Source of the DNA: Anthonomus grandis grandis
Taxonomy: Eukaryota > Arthropoda > Insecta > Coleoptera > Curculionidae
Assembly: GCF_022605725.1 (NCBI RefSeq)
Contig: NC_065556.1
Location: forward strand, 2,170,001 to 2,234,000
Reading direction: 5' to 3'
DNA: 64,000 nt
The translations under genes were made by a program, and so were the position numbers. Every line of letters begins with the position of its first letter. Position 1 is the stretch's first letter. This document shows positions 33,374-46,048 of this stretch, in pieces. Below the pieces are notes generated by a model. That model worked only from the letters and a program-made list of their open reading frames with translations. It searched no databases and was not told the DNA's origin.

Positions 33374-34387
33374 AATAGTTCGTGGTCAAGAAAGTTTAAA
33401 TAATAGAATCTGAAAACGAGGTAGAAAAGTAGTTTTGTTAAATTTTCGTGAATGTTCTTTCTTTCTTTTGTTTAAATTCTTTCTTTTTTTTTCACTTTAA
33501 AGATGTTTCTTTAAGTCATTATTCTTACGATTTACTTTGATCCTTCTAACAGAGTACATCATAAGTTTGTGACGCCTTAAATTTTTCCAATAGTCTATCT
33601 TCAATTTTTAAGCTTCTATCACAGTCATAAATTGTTCTTCGATTTATTAAAATTTCACATAAAAAAATTATTTATAAGAAATAGTTTTTCGATATTTGGC
33701 TTTTAACTTTTCACCAAAAAGAATTTAATAGAGAGATTTTTCTCTAAGGCGGTTTACTATTGGAACAGGCCGATGGCAGCCAGACATGCAAAAAGAATTG
33801 GGGTTGCCGTCACGTCAGTCGGCGGAACGGAATTTAAGAGCTGTCAAGACAGGGGATTTTCTGCGAATAACAATCGAACCGGTCACGTAATGGCTTTTTA
33901 AAAGACAAAGAACGGTCGAGCTGTTCGCAGTTTTTCTACAATCAGGGTACAAAGTAAATTGTTTAAGTAACAAATGGATTTCTTTATTTGCTCACATATA
34001 AGCAATAAGGTTGTGATGTTAAAATTTACGAGGGTGGAGAAGCGCACTGAAAATACGTGACTTAATTACGACCAATTTCTTTTACCTCTGTGAAAAAGTA
34101 TTTGATTGTCCTGAGATTTTTACAATTTTAACTTAGCAAGTAAGATTTATATCTAATGGAAGTCTTGTAAATTAGAATTGAACACTTCATGTCTATCGAT
34201 ATGAATTTAAAAGTTTTCTTAAAAAATCCCAGAAACCTATTTTAGCTTATATTTAAAGTGATGAGGGACAAGAATCTTGAACTCAGCTATTCCTTAAGGA
34301 GATCAATTAAGATATGGTATATTTACCATATTGTTGAGGAGGAGAAAAATCATTTACTATAATAAATTTCATAAAGTATTATTTAAA
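33374..34387. other. Spacer with a CpG-containing patch
   Basis: No gene is recognised. Positions about 33745-33960 are less AT-rich and contain several CpGs (for example GTCGGCGGAACGG). The rest is AT-rich. Confidence 0.4.
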
Positions 34388-34740
34388 CAGGGTGTTCTCA
34401 GAAAGTCTTTACAAAACCTCACCACTTATTCCTGAGATCAACTAGGTCGATCTAATTTATTTACTGTCAAAAATTATTTGAATGGTCAGTACCTAAATAA
34501 ATGGATAGTAGAATTATGCTTTCGTTAATTGGCCCCCAGGTTCTCCAAATTTGACTTCCCTGGATTTTTTTTCTGGAGACGTAATAAGTCCGTGGTATAT
34601 AAGACAACGGTGCATAATGAAGAGGAAGTATATGCAAGATGCAACAAATATTCTTCGAGCGAATGCAGAAGTTATGTAGAGAGTTAATTTTAATTTTCTA
34701 AGCGTGTAAATCTTTGTATTCGTGAAAATGGGGAACATCT
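34388..34740 (+). pseudogene. DD41D-type transposase C-terminal scrap
   Basis: It begins with a terminal-repeat-like CAGGGTGTTCTCAG (34390). The plus strand then reads, across a frameshift, LNKWIVELCFR (weak RWIG block) and SPNLTSLDFFFWRRNKSVVY, the third-Asp region, followed by KTTVHNEEEVYARC. N-terminus and first two catalytic residues are missing. The neighbouring 34930-35270 may belong to the same element but is not coding. Confidence 0.65.
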
Positions 34741-36153
34741 AAAATACATTTTTTAAAATGCCTATTGTTTATAAGTGAATTTTGTGCTTTAATAAATTAA
34801 CAAAAAATTTTTTATTTTAAATATTTGAATATACCGCTGCGACATTGAACATCTTAAAATAAAAATATCGCAAAAAGGCTAACTTTAGGGAATTTTAACA
34901 ACAGGGCATTTCTAGGTAAAAATTGATCAGGAAACTAATACTTTCTTATAAAAAAGGAGGAAATTGCATTAAAAAAAGAGTTATAAAAATTTTAAACTTT
35001 TGAAGGTGCAGTCTGAATCACCTTTTGATGGTCACAGTGAAAATTTATGCATATTCGGATTTCGCATTACAAAAAACACCTGGAACCACCACAAAAAGGA
35101 TGACCGAAAAAGGAATTGATAACACTACTAATGAGAATCTATTGGAGATTAATCCCCTCTTGATACTACTTTTTTAGAAGTGGAGGAATTACTCACGAAT
35201 TAATAAAAATTGGGTTCACATTAGAACCTCAATGACCTTATAGGACAAATTGAAAAAGTTACCGTAAAGATAACAATTTGTTGAATTATTTTAAAATGAG
35301 ATTTCTGCGCTAATATATCTATTAGAATATTGAGATTTAGTTTCCTAATTAAAATTTATCTTCTTGTTACTTTGGTTTAAGGTATTCATGGCTTTACTCT
35401 TTTTCCTAGTCACAGTCCTTTCATTTTTTTACAATATCTAAGCATAATGAAAACTAAAAATTATAATTTAATTTTTGTTAACTAAATAACACCAATAATA
35501 ATAAAAATACTTATTCTGAGAAGTGTAATTTTTTGACAAGTAAAATTTTCCTACAAAAGTCCTCTGAAACTGCTTGAACTGCTGAAAAATATTAAAAAAA
35601 CATTTTTGATTTTGGTGCATTTAGGGAATTAAAAAAAAAACAAAGAAGATTTATGTAAGTCAATTAGGTTTTAATTTACTGACTGTCATTTGTAAAATTT
35701 TATAAATACTTTTATGCAAATCGCAAACTAATAAGTTCCGGAAAATTGGCTTAATAAATATTTATGTCGACTCTAAAACTAATACAAATTTTTTTAAAGA
35801 ATTATTTTTTTAATAACTCAAAAATAGTGCACCTAATACACAAGATTCAGGTATTCACGATTCTCAGTTTAATTTCTTTATATCTTTCGCGAAATCATTT
35901 TTGTGCCTTCATAGTCTGGGATTAAAAAATTTAAATTTTGGAAAATGCCTCGATTACTTAACATTTATCAGCATTACATGAGAGTTAAAAATTAGGGGAC
36001 ATAGTTAGGATATTAGTTTTTTGGATTTTTGATTTTAAATATTCCTCTTGACTTTATAGAAATTAAAGAGCTTTAAAATACAATTTCTAAAAGACAACTT
36101 GTTTTATTATAAAATTTAATCTGTTTTACTTAGCTTGGATTCTTAAAACAAAT
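34741..36153. other. AT-rich DNA, no gene
   Basis: Nothing recognisable apart from possible remains of the adjoining DD41D element (34930-35270). Many A and T runs. Confidence 0.5.
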
Positions 36154-36539
36154 GAAGACCACAGGGAAAAAAGAGGGAATGTCACAATATATCAAAAATT
36201 GAGCTAGCATCGCCATCTACTAAAGAAACGTCTATATTTTACTATTAACACATATCCTGTATCCATAGATCACGGCATAGTCCGTTAGTAGCCGCGTCTA
36301 AAATACCAGATACAGGGGAAAAACAAGAAAGTTTTAATTTTAGTTATGTTTTGCTTTCAAAGGGTAAACAAGTGAATATTTTTCGTGCATATTTTTGCGG
36401 TTTACAGCGTTAAGGTTATGTTTTAATGTACAAAATATAAAAGTAAAAAGTGCATCATGAAAGATAATAAAAATAGTGAGCAGCAGAAGTAGCAGCAACA
36501 CAGGGAAAGTTTAAGAAAAGAAAGATACATAGACGCATT

Positions 36540-38240
36540 ACGGATATAAACAAAAAAATAAAGATAAGCAGTCATGAACTTGGAAATGACTGTACGTGTA
36601 AAAGACTGACATGTTTCGAGAAAACCAGTAGTGAAGAAAGGCAGACACTTTTGAAGAACTTTAATCTATTAGCATCAAATAATGAACAAAATTTACATTT
36701 ATGTGGTTTGATAAGATGTAAATCTATGAAAAGAAGACGTCCTCGAAAAGATGAAAATGTAATTCTATTCCTTGATAATTCATATACATATAGTGTCATA
36801 AGTGGTAAGAGAAAATGCAATTTTAGAAGTCGATGTATGCTACAAGGTATTTTTGGCAATACATGGGACTACAAAAACCAAAAAAAAAAACAAAAACCCA
36901 TATTAAATCATTTCAGGGAAACAAAAGCCATTATGGCCTCAAAAAATCAGATCGTCTTTATTTAAGTGAAGATTTTAATATTGCAAAAATGTATAAGCTA
37001 TATCAAAACAAATTTCCTAATCATCCTGTTTCATACGAGTTCTATAGAAATGTTTTTAATACAAAATTCAAAATATCGTTCGGGTACCCTCGTAAAGACA
37101 CATGTAGTGTTTGTAATCAATATACTGCAACAAAAAAAGATTTAACAATAAAACCTAAGAATAATAAAAATATGCCAACTTTGACATCAGTTCTTGCCGA
37201 GATACATAAATCTTTGCAAACACTGGAAAATGAAAATAAGCTCCATAAAATAAAGGCCCAAGTAATTTACGACCGAAAAAAATCTTCAAGAATTAGGTGC
37301 CAGAAAGATAAAGATCGTGAAGCTATCTGTCTCGATTGTACCCAAAAGAATGTACACGTTCCAAACATCACAACGAATGATGTTTACTACAAGAGACAGT
37401 TATCTGTGTACCTGTTTAAAATTCACATCTTAGCAAGTGGTGAGTCCGTCTTTTACGAAAATCCATAAACAGTGGCTGTAAACGGAAGTAACGAAGTTCT
37501 TTCAATGCTAAATTATTTTGTTGAAAATTACCTTGACATCCAGATAAAACACCTTGAAGTATTTTGCGACTCGTGTGGGGGTCAAAATAAAAACTATAAC
37601 ATGATCAAATACATGCATTATATTGTTCATATCAAAAAAAAACTGGAGTCTTTTAAAATAACTTTTCCAATTAGGGGGCACTCTTATTTAGAGTGCGATC
37701 GAAACATGGCGCTTCTGAACCAAAAATACCCTGCTGAGCTACAGAGCCACTAGGTCGAAGAAATAGAAAGGTCCAGAGTTAAGCTAGCACCATTTCATGT
37801 CGAAAACCTGGAAGAGGGCCACGATATAATAAGAAACTGGGATTTTTTTTAGTGAAGCAGAATTATAAAAAAAATTGTCCGTTCGCAGTACGCCCTGTGA
37901 GGGAAATAGAAGTCACAATTAGACACCCCCGACTTGTTTCACATAGATGTTCCTATAATGGGTGTTGGGAACAAAGCTCAGTACTACCACCTATACAGAC
38001 AAGAATTTATCCTGTATTGCGAAATGATGAATTTTTAAATCTTGACCGAATGTATGAAGGTAAGTTTTTTTTTAATATAAAACTTTTACTCATAGAATAC
38101 GATTTTCAGGTCTAATCCCAATAAGCGAGGAAAAATTTTAAGATTTGCAAGCTCTGAAAGTGTTTTGTTCTCAAGAAGCTCAAAGCTATTATGATAAGTT
38201 ACCTCATGTTGCTAAAAACAAAAAGAAAAGGCAGCAATAG
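36540..38240 (+). pseudogene. DUF7869-family protein with an intron
   Basis: Blocks in order: a cysteine motif and ERQ block typical of the family N-terminus (CTCKRLTCFEKTSSEERQ, about 36590-36645); CMLQGIFGNTWDY after a Cys/Arg-rich run; YLSEDFNIAKMYKLYQNKF and PVSYEFYRNVFNTKF; a zinc-type CSVCNQY; CLDCTQKNVHVPNI; then the DUF7869 core FCDSCGGQNKNYNM (about 37565) and GHSYLECDRNMALLNQKYP (about 37675). The acidic residues in these last two blocks are likely catalytic by analogy with DDE enzymes, which is inference. Exon 2 follows a 50-nt intron. Breaks: frameshift near 36880-36960, stops at 37466 and 37751, and TAA in exon 2 (EEKF stop). Confidence 0.8.
38060..38109 (+). other. Spliceosomal intron in the DUF7869-family gene
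   Basis: The donor is GTAAGTTTTTT after ATGTATGAAG and the acceptor is GATTTTCAG. Removing it joins MYEG to LIPISEEKF in frame. Fifty nucleotides is a typical minimal insect intron. The presence of an intron also argues that the copy spread as DNA, not through spliced RNA. Confidence 0.8.
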
Positions 38241-38657
38241 AACTACGGAGGTAAGATATTTCCTTTGATTAGTTATTGTTGCTATTACTCATAGAATATT
38301 ATCTACTTTTAGGTCTTAAATCAATATGGAATAAATACTATAACTATGATAAATTAAACCTCGTAATATAGGACATTACCACTTTTTACTTTTGAAATTG
38401 ATTTTTTTTTGGACATTCCTTATTTTTACTATGGAGAATTGCAAGTTTTTTAGTTTTTTGTATATTTTTTGTATTGAAATGTGTTTTAAAATACAATGCT
38501 TTTAAATACGTGTAGCAGATAGTTAAATAAATAATATTTGACATATCTCAACCATTTCATTTTTAAGTCAAAGAATCTTAGAAGTTCCAAACTTTAAAAT
38601 CGATATATCTCAGTATTTTTATTTTGTGACATTCCTTCTTTTTCCCCTGTGGTCTTT

Positions 38658-40068
38658 AAATGTTGAAATATCTAAAATACCTCTGCAGTTTTTGCTATTT
38701 ATACAGATATTAAGGCATTATTTAAATGGCTATTTTCAATTATAGGAACTTGTTTGCATGATTTTTTCCAGGGAGTATGTCCTTGAGTTTTGTCGCAATA
38801 TGAAAATTATTATGTTTATGGGTTTAAATATACAAAATGACAGGAAACAAGCACATTTTTATGAAAAAAACATTGTTAAAAGGAGTAACTTCTAAATTAT
38901 GATGAGATTTGCGCTAAGATTAAAATTATCAACAAAAATCTCCAGTAGTGTAGATTCTAGAAGGTCAGCATCTATTTAACCTTTAATAATTTTTGGTGTT
39001 AATTGATTTATTACAGAGAGATTTTATTTTTATACTATATTCATTTTAACAATAAAATTGCAGCAAATTTAAACAGTTCTAAAAGATTTCCTATTTAACT
39101 GAAAAATTAAAATTTTTTTGTCTTTAATCTTAAAAAAAATTGATAAAAATATCCGTACAGTTATTGGAATACAGATTTTTAAGGCATAACTTAAATGGCT
39201 ACGATTGCCATTTCTTTAGTATTATATTAATCTTGATTGATAAACCCGTTTTTGCTCAACCCTAATTAATAATAAATAAATTTAAATTAAATGCAATAAC
39301 TAAAAATAAGACAATAAATCTTGTGTTCTTTTCGAGAAAAATGAAAATTAAAGATAATTAAAATTTGTTCTTGTTTCTTGTCCTTAAGGTAATTTTTTGT
39401 CTATTACTTATCGTATTTTAATGACCTCATTTTTCTTTGAGTTAGTGGAATTTACCTTATGGCCTGAATAAAATATATTTAGAGTACCAAATCTAATCTT
39501 TTGCATATAATAAATACAACGATACTCCTGGCTACATTTCAAAAATACAAGATATCCAAAAAAAACTGTGCAATTATACTACTTTTAAAAATATGTTAAA
39601 ATCTTGGCAAAATAAGTAAAAAGTTAAGATCTTATAATTATACTATAATTTAAAAACTAAAAACCGACTAAAAGAAGTACCCTTTTAGTCAGTTTAATCT
39701 TATTTAAATCTAAACGGCCGGGCTTTACTACGTATCTTCAAACACTCCTTTCGTCGTTCGTCATCAGATGAAAAATAGATTAAAATATCCATTTCAATAA
39801 AGAATAAAAAATAAAACACTACAGTAATTTTTACTACAATTTATTATAAATAATAATGTATATTTATTTAATATTTACCATGTAATATCGATATATACAA
39901 TTCAGAAAAATAAGTCTTATTCACTCATTGGTATACTTATTAAGTAGAATATCTGCTACTACATTTTCTATTTAAAAAATAAAATACCCTGAAATGTTTT
40001 TGTGTATACAGAGAAATATTTAAATAACACACATTTGTTTAAGTAAATGCTCATCGGCAATGTATATT
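38658..40068. other. AT-rich DNA with a short GC-containing motif
   Basis: No gene. A GC-richer segment at 39710-39785 contains, on the minus strand, CTGATGACGAACGACGAAAGG. It resembles hammerhead boxes only loosely and was rejected as a ribozyme. Confidence 0.45.
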
Positions 40069-40069
40069 A

Positions 40070-40095
40070 TACAGTAGTGGTCATAAGTCAATAGC
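40070..40095 (+). repeat. Tc1-type transposon end
   Basis: TA followed by CAGTAGTGGTCATAAGTCAA resembles the termini of Tc1 elements. No inverted partner was found, so it is an isolated end. Confidence 0.4.
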
Positions 40096-40543
40096 TTTCT
40101 TATTAACGAATATACATGTTAGTTCTAAATGACGTGGTACATAGAAACTGTTAACTCCGAAGTACTGTATCAGGGGTACTAGAAATAACTTACTATTCGG
40201 GTCTAACGAAAGAGAGAAGTTGTAATTAAAAGGTTTTATTTTTGAAATAGTTTTTCAAGTACCACCTTTGTACTTGAGTGCGGTGTACCCACAGTACCTT
40301 TCAGATAGTGCAGAAAGTATTTTCAGGAGTCAGGACGCATCAGAGTCGAGAGTGATGCTTTTAGCCTAATAATAAAGATCCTCTTTAAGCCTTCCTCTTC
40401 ATAACAAGGTTTTTCTTTACGGCTTAGCTGACTAATAAAAGAAGTATAGAGAGGAGGTTATTTGAGGAGGGTGTGAAAAAAATTGCAAGCACTTCAAGGA
40501 AATATGGCGGTTATAAAGGTATAATACATTGGTCGAAAAAGAT

Positions 40544-40966
40544 TTACAACAATGCAGAATTTGGTTGGAAGGGAATACGGATTATTGCGTATAATCCAGC
40601 AATAATCAGAAATAGTGAGTAAATTTTGAGTAACAAGGCAGAAAGGTTCAATCGTTCACAACTAATAACCATTGCCAAAACCTCAGGTGTGTGTTTGTAC
40701 GGATACTGTTTTTCACGAATTAGCTTAAAAGTGTCAATGTGTGTATAATAAGCCAATACAGGGTGAAAACATGCTTTACCGTTGACATGAAGGAAAGAGA
40801 ATATTAAGTAAAGTAGCCAAGTAACATTTTGTTGCCGGATGCACTTTTGGTATCTGTCGGGTTTGGTCTTCAATACCTCCGTTCGTATTGCTTCTCCAAT
40901 ATTTCTTTTTCCTATATATAAGATTCTAAGAAGTACTGTAGTTGCTGATATATTATATGAGTTCAT
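40544..40966 (-). other. 140-codon open frame, unrecognised
   Basis: An uninterrupted minus-strand frame (MNSYNISATTV...) has two hydrophobic stretches, VTWLLYLIFSFLHV and SLFLIIAGLYAII, so it could encode a membrane protein exon. In such AT-rich DNA a chance frame of this length is plausible. No splice sites or start context make it convincing, and I recognise no family. Confidence 0.25.
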
Positions 40967-41029
40967 AAGAATTTATAGAGTTCTATTAATTTATTTAGTT
41001 TTTTGGATGATGGTTCACCAAATTTAAAG

Positions 41030-42579
41030 GTAGATAAGTCCTAAAGGTGGCACATATTTTTGTTAAAACAAATTATAGTTTTTTATCTAAACTCTATTAT
41101 TAAGCTTAATTATAGCAGATTTGTAAATTGCCCTTAAGCAACAGTCGTCCCAGTTTAAAACCAATTTGGTAGAGTGACGCTTGTACCCAAAGTTCTTTGA
41201 TTTAAAAACTTCACTGTGTCCTTATGTTTACTTTTTAAATTACAATAAAATCTCCTTGAAGTTATGAAGCCGCATAATCAGGTCTCTTCAGCCTGGCCGA
41301 GTGTATCTTATTTACATAATTTAAAAACTTCGGTTAGTGCGAGCCGTTTTAAGCCTGCAAAGTTTCTGGATTGTAATAAAACTGGATTGTAGGAAAAAAA
41401 TTATTTATTTTATATATTTATTTGTTAATTTTGAAGCAGCATTTTTTTACATCTAGTAAGAAATACTCCATTTAAAATGTATTAACTAAATTTTTTTTTT
41501 AATTTTTAAATTGACTTGCCTAGGTGTTTCTTAGATTTAAAATTTATTTTCAAAGTTTTAATCGGGTAGGCCATTTTAATATATGCACTTAAATAGTTCC
41601 GAAAGTAAACGAGATAGAAAAAAATGCTTGAAATCAAATTTGTTCAAGATAGAAGGGCACTGTATTTGTGGAGGTCATTTTGACTTTTAAATCGTTCTTT
41701 AAGGTGAATTCAGGGTCAGAGTATTTTTTTTTTAATGGTAACCCCTGTAACGAAGTTACTAAATTTTCTGTAATTTTCTTATTTATCTATAGAATTACTT
41801 GGTTCTTTTTCCAACTTTTTCCAAATTAATAATTTTCAAGATTCGTATTGACAATTAAGCTTTGCTCAGTAAAGTTAAGAAAGTTTCTGATTTGTTAATA
41901 AACGCGCGACCATATAAGTGTTTAGATAATTAACTAATCCAATGAGCTTTTCTAATTTGTTTGAGATACAGGTGTATAGGTGGCTATGAGATAAGAGCCA
42001 CCATACAACATAAATACCGTTTTTCCACTAGAAACTTGTGACTAAATATACTCGACACAAGGCAATTAAAAAATTCGACCAATGCCGCTAGTTTTAGATG
42101 GGTAAGCTGTATAACTAAGAGAAGTTCTGACAGAAGTTCGATATGTTTTTGGCACCTACAGATCTAAAGTGATGATGACCTAGAATTACATTTTTTAGTT
42201 TTACAAACAGTTTTTCTTACACGGAAGCCGAGAAAAAATCACCTAAAGCTATATAGCATAAATCACATGTTTCAAGAATACTTCCTAAGCCAATGTAATA
42301 TTTGAGAGGGCTAAGTTAATTAGCGTAGCTCAAAAAGTAACACAACCTTTTGACAGAGCTCTTAATCAGAGCTTAATCAGAGCTCAGAAGTCTGTTAGGA
42401 CCACAAATTAACAAGATCAGAGCTGGTAGACTGGTTCATAAGAAGCTCAAGATACCCAGCTCTAGGAAAAACTTGTGCAAAATGTAAAAATATAAACTAT
42501 TTTCTCTTAATATACTTAAATGCCCAAGGACTTGGAAAATAAAGTGTAAAAGTATTAAGAGAAGCATAGTTTGAGTACT
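41030..42579. other. AT-rich DNA, no gene
   Basis: No motifs seen. The short frames at 42436-42814 overlap each other on both strands, and the last of them runs into the gypsy relic. Confidence 0.45.
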
Positions 42580-42609
42580 CAAGAAAAATTTCGGAAGCAA
42601 ACGGTGAAG

Positions 42610-43600
42610 GTAGAAGGTAAAATTGCAGAATTTGAGATTGATACAGGTGCTTAGTTGTTGTGCTAGTGTTGTGCCATTGCATATATTAGAAGGCATAGGT
42701 TTAGTTTCTAATTTAAAATCTACAAGCGTTACCTTAATTTTTTATATTAACGAACATTTTAGGATGAAATCCCTTTGGAGAAACCATTACGTTATGCTCT
42801 TATTATATTATTAATTTCATAGCAGTTGATGCTAGTAAACAACTACCACTGTTGGAGTTACCTGGTATATATCAGCAATTCTTTAGGAAAAGGAAAACGG
42901 CAGACCAAGATCGAGCGACGTTTCGGATAGAGGGATGACATTTAAAGCACAATGGGCGTAGTGGGACTCACTAGTCATGAAGCATGGGCTGTTGAAGAGA
43001 GCGTGGGAGAGCCCCGATGATAAAATTATAATCTCAAGAAAAAAATTTAACCAGGTTCTGAAGGAGATGCATAGTTAATCTCATTTGAGAGTAAATAAAA
43101 TTCTGGATAAAACCTGGAACAGAACTAAACACGGTACTAAAAATATTCGATATGTGCAGCTAGTCAAAGTCCCAGCATAAGATCCAGAGGTAAAATAAAA
43201 AAGTGTAATATAGGGCTGCCATGCCATTTGAAAGAATCGTTATCGATATAACCGGTCCATTTCCTGAGACCAACAAGGGAAATAAGTTGATCCTGCTCGC
43301 CGTGGACTATTTTAGTAAATGATCAGAAGTCTTTACTCTTCCCCACCAAGAAGCGGTGACTGTAGCTAAAGCATTAGTGAACAATGCCTTCAGCAGACTT
43401 AGGATCCCTTTAGAGCTGCATTCTGACTAAGGACAGAATTTTGAATCCAAGCTGTTTCAGAAACTTTGTGAACTGCTTGGGATTCACAAAATACGGACAA
43501 CAGCCTTACAACCGCAATCCGATGGCATGGTGGAGAGATTCAATAAGACAATTGAAGAACATCTTTCTAAGATGGTGAATAAACCGCTCTCTCAAGACGA
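42610..43600 (+). pseudogene. Decayed Ty3/gypsy pol: protease scrap and integrase
   Basis: A protease-like FEIDTGA lies at about 42630. RT and RNase H are deleted. The pre-integrase stretch WDSLVMKHGLLKRAWESPDDK (about 42965-43025) leads to the integrase core: PFERIVIDITGPFPE (about 43224), LHSD with a following stop, GQNFESKLFQ, and PQSDGMVERFNKTIEEHL (about 43515-43560). Several stops and shifts. Wording is close to the integrase of the element at 5.3-7.1 kb (WSQWNSLVLKDGLLKRVWES), so the two are related lineages. Confidence 0.85.
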
Positions 43601-45493
43601 CGACCTGACAGCTGCTAGCTTAGGGTCAGACGCTTTTAGGATTCCGCTTCTCTGCCTCCGTTCCTCCATTCCTCTTCCTTTATTTGGGTTTAGGAGTAGT
43701 ACCAGAATGATATTTTACTCAGTTCAATCAGCGTATTGGTTCTAATCTAAAACTGAGGTTTTATTTTAAGTGTAGAAATATAGCTTATAACATTTTTAAT
43801 TACGGAAGGCCTAATGTATGTCTTATTTATAAAATTAGATTTAAAATGTGGATTATTACCTGCTTTTAGCCAATGGGTGTCTGCAATTGCAAATTCACTA
43901 AAAAGTCATCTTCATCTTATAGTCAGACAAAACTCGAACATCATATAAAAACAAGACAAATAATAACTGTTCTGTCAACTTTTGGAATGTTAAAATATAG
44001 TCACCGGGGAACCTTGGTCCTCTTGCAGTATCTCAGTTTACAGCAATTAACATAATGTTACATTCCAGTATTAAGAATATGGCAATATAAGATTTCTTTT
44101 TGTTTGACAACTAGCTCGATTCACTTAAAATAGTAAGAGCTTCCTCAGACGCTCCACTGTGGCTAAACAGTAAGCATCTCAACAAATTTGATTTCTATTA
44201 CAATCTTATAATTATTTGTGTCAATAGAGCCCCAATTAAGGCCCACATTCTTACCATCCAGTACTGGAGGAATTGCGCATTCGTTGCTAATTCAACAGAG
44301 GCTTTCACACCTAATTGTGCGGGCACCAAAAGTGTGAAATATAACACATCTATATGTGCGGGCACCAAAAGTGCGTAATATAAAACGGATCTGTACAAAC
44401 TTACTCATAATGGCCCTACTTCTAAATATCAACTATTTCTCTTATATTCACCACTATTAAATTCAGCACCTTCGTGCTACTTCTTTCATACACTTCGTTC
44501 AAACGTTACTTTCTGATTGCCTCACTTATTAACCTGTTTTGTGTATTATCTGGACCAATTATTAGACAGCTTTAGCCATATACAGTTTATTAAATATGTA
44601 AACTTGTTTATTGATTATACCATCTATTGACATAGAATTAATATAGATTAAAAGAATTCGGTTTTAAAAGGCAAACACATGTATACTAAAATTGAAAATA
44701 AAAAGAAAAAATTATATAATAAAATTGCTTTAACATATTTATTGATTAAAACTGTAAATAATTTGATTTATTTTTAATATGATAAATTCTTATTACATCC
44801 ATAGTATTTGTAATACCTTCAATTTCATCTTTCCTTTATATTGAAAATGAGCGATATCTATCAAAAGGAAAACAAAAACCCACAAGGAACAATTCAGGTA
44901 CAGCATTTCTGGGGTCTAAAGAAAAATCACCGAACGATCCGTGCGACACGGAATAAATCGTTAAGCACTGTTCCGCATTTTCTTTCATTCTTCCTATAGC
45001 ACTCAACGAATCCGTTATTGTGCACATATTTCATTAAATAGATTTAACAATTGAAGGCTGACGATCATCGTCTCCCGACCGAATTCAGATGGTAAATTTT
45101 GTGAAGGTACGCGCGACAAAAGCGAAAAGCGTGTCATCCCTTCCCGTTTTGTCCCATTATTCCCGTTTATCTCCCGGCTCGGAGGTTTATTAATCCAACG
45201 GCGTGAATGCGAACACAGAGAGGAATCCTGCACGACGGTTCACTAATTTTTTGGCATTTGCTTTGAGGGTTAATTTATGCAGAGAGGTACATTTTTGCCT
45301 TTATTACAAGCTGCTAATAAGTCTGAATTATTAACGCTTACAATTTTGTTGCTATGAAATATGAATATTAATTCAGGGGCGAAAAGTTTCTTAGTCGAGC
45401 AGAGCGAGGATTACGATTTATTAATGCATAAAAAGATACTTTAGTCCCTGAGGTTTATGAACTTTTTAAAATATTTTTATGCATACTAATGCA
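43601..45493. other. Mixed DNA with a tandem repeat and a CpG-rich patch
   Basis: No LTR of the gypsy relic was found. A 39-bp tandem repeat lies at 44316-44393. Positions about 44860-45240 are much richer in CpG than the surroundings, with two adjacent minus-strand frames (45233-45015, 45027-44836) that lack known motifs. Confidence 0.4.
44316..44393 (+). repeat. Two-copy tandem repeat, 39-bp unit
   Basis: Units 44316-44354 and 44355-44393 both start TGTGCGGGCACCAAAAGTG and continue with an AATATAA block. About 85 percent identical by eye. Confidence 0.85.
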
Positions 45494-46048
45494 CAGGATG
45501 GTCTTAAAGTAAGGAATAAATTAAATATTTCGTAAAAAAAACTTTTTTTGTTATATTGCTCGAGCCTGTCGATTTTATTTTTTTTCGGGGCATATTTTGC
45601 ATAGAAAAAGTTTCATGCAGGATGCTTCTAAAATGCTTTGCTAAAAAAATTTTTTTTTGCAAATTGCAACCTAATTTTTTTATTGCATTTTTATATTGCC
45701 ATTACAACTGTAGACATTTTTCACGTAGCATGTGCTATGCCTAAGTTAAAGCGTTTTGGAGTTATTTTTATTTAAAATGTGAAAAATCAGTATTTCAGCA
45801 TAAAGCTATGCTGGTAGACTTTGGATTTATCATGCGGGAAACAATAGAATAATAATTAATGTTAATAGTTATTCTCGTTGACAATTCTGTGTATGTTTTG
45901 GTAACGTTTCACTATTTTTTCAGGCTATTTTCTTTTTTTAACATTAAATTATTTATTGAGAATATATATAAATATGATATTAAATATATTATATATAAAT
46001 ATTATATTGAGAGACAGCGCATAGAAATCTTGATAATGATTGGCTACG
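45494..46048 (+). pseudogene. DD41D element 5' end with transposase N-terminus
   Basis: The terminal-repeat-like CAGGATGGTCTTAAAGTAAG (45494) is followed by AT-rich 5' sequence and, at about 46010-46046, by the transposase N-terminus ERQRIEILIMIGYG, homologous to the one at 17.6 kb. It is cut there by a new transposon-like end, TA followed by CAGTGTATCCCAGGAT (46052). Confidence 0.6.

Larger units (their letters stand above)
36154..38657 (+). mobile_element. DNA-transposon-like element carrying a DUF7869-family gene
   Basis: The left end GAAGACCACAGGGAAAAA (36154) is inverted at the right end (...CCCTGTGGTCTTT, 38657). Homology runs about 35 bp through GAATGTCACAA. AAATG lies before the left end (36150-36154) and after the right end (38658-38662), consistent with a 4- or 5-bp target duplication. 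The element is 2.5 kb with one gene on the plus strand. I do not know an established superfamily for this combination. Confidence 0.75.

Noticed and set aside
39740..39770. Minus-strand CTGATGA and CGAAA boxes suggesting a hammerhead ribozyme
   Set aside because: The six to eight bases between the boxes cannot form a valid helix II, and no flanking stems were found.
44316..44393. CRISPR-like repeat
   Set aside because: Only two adjacent copies without spacers in an animal genome; a simple tandem duplication.
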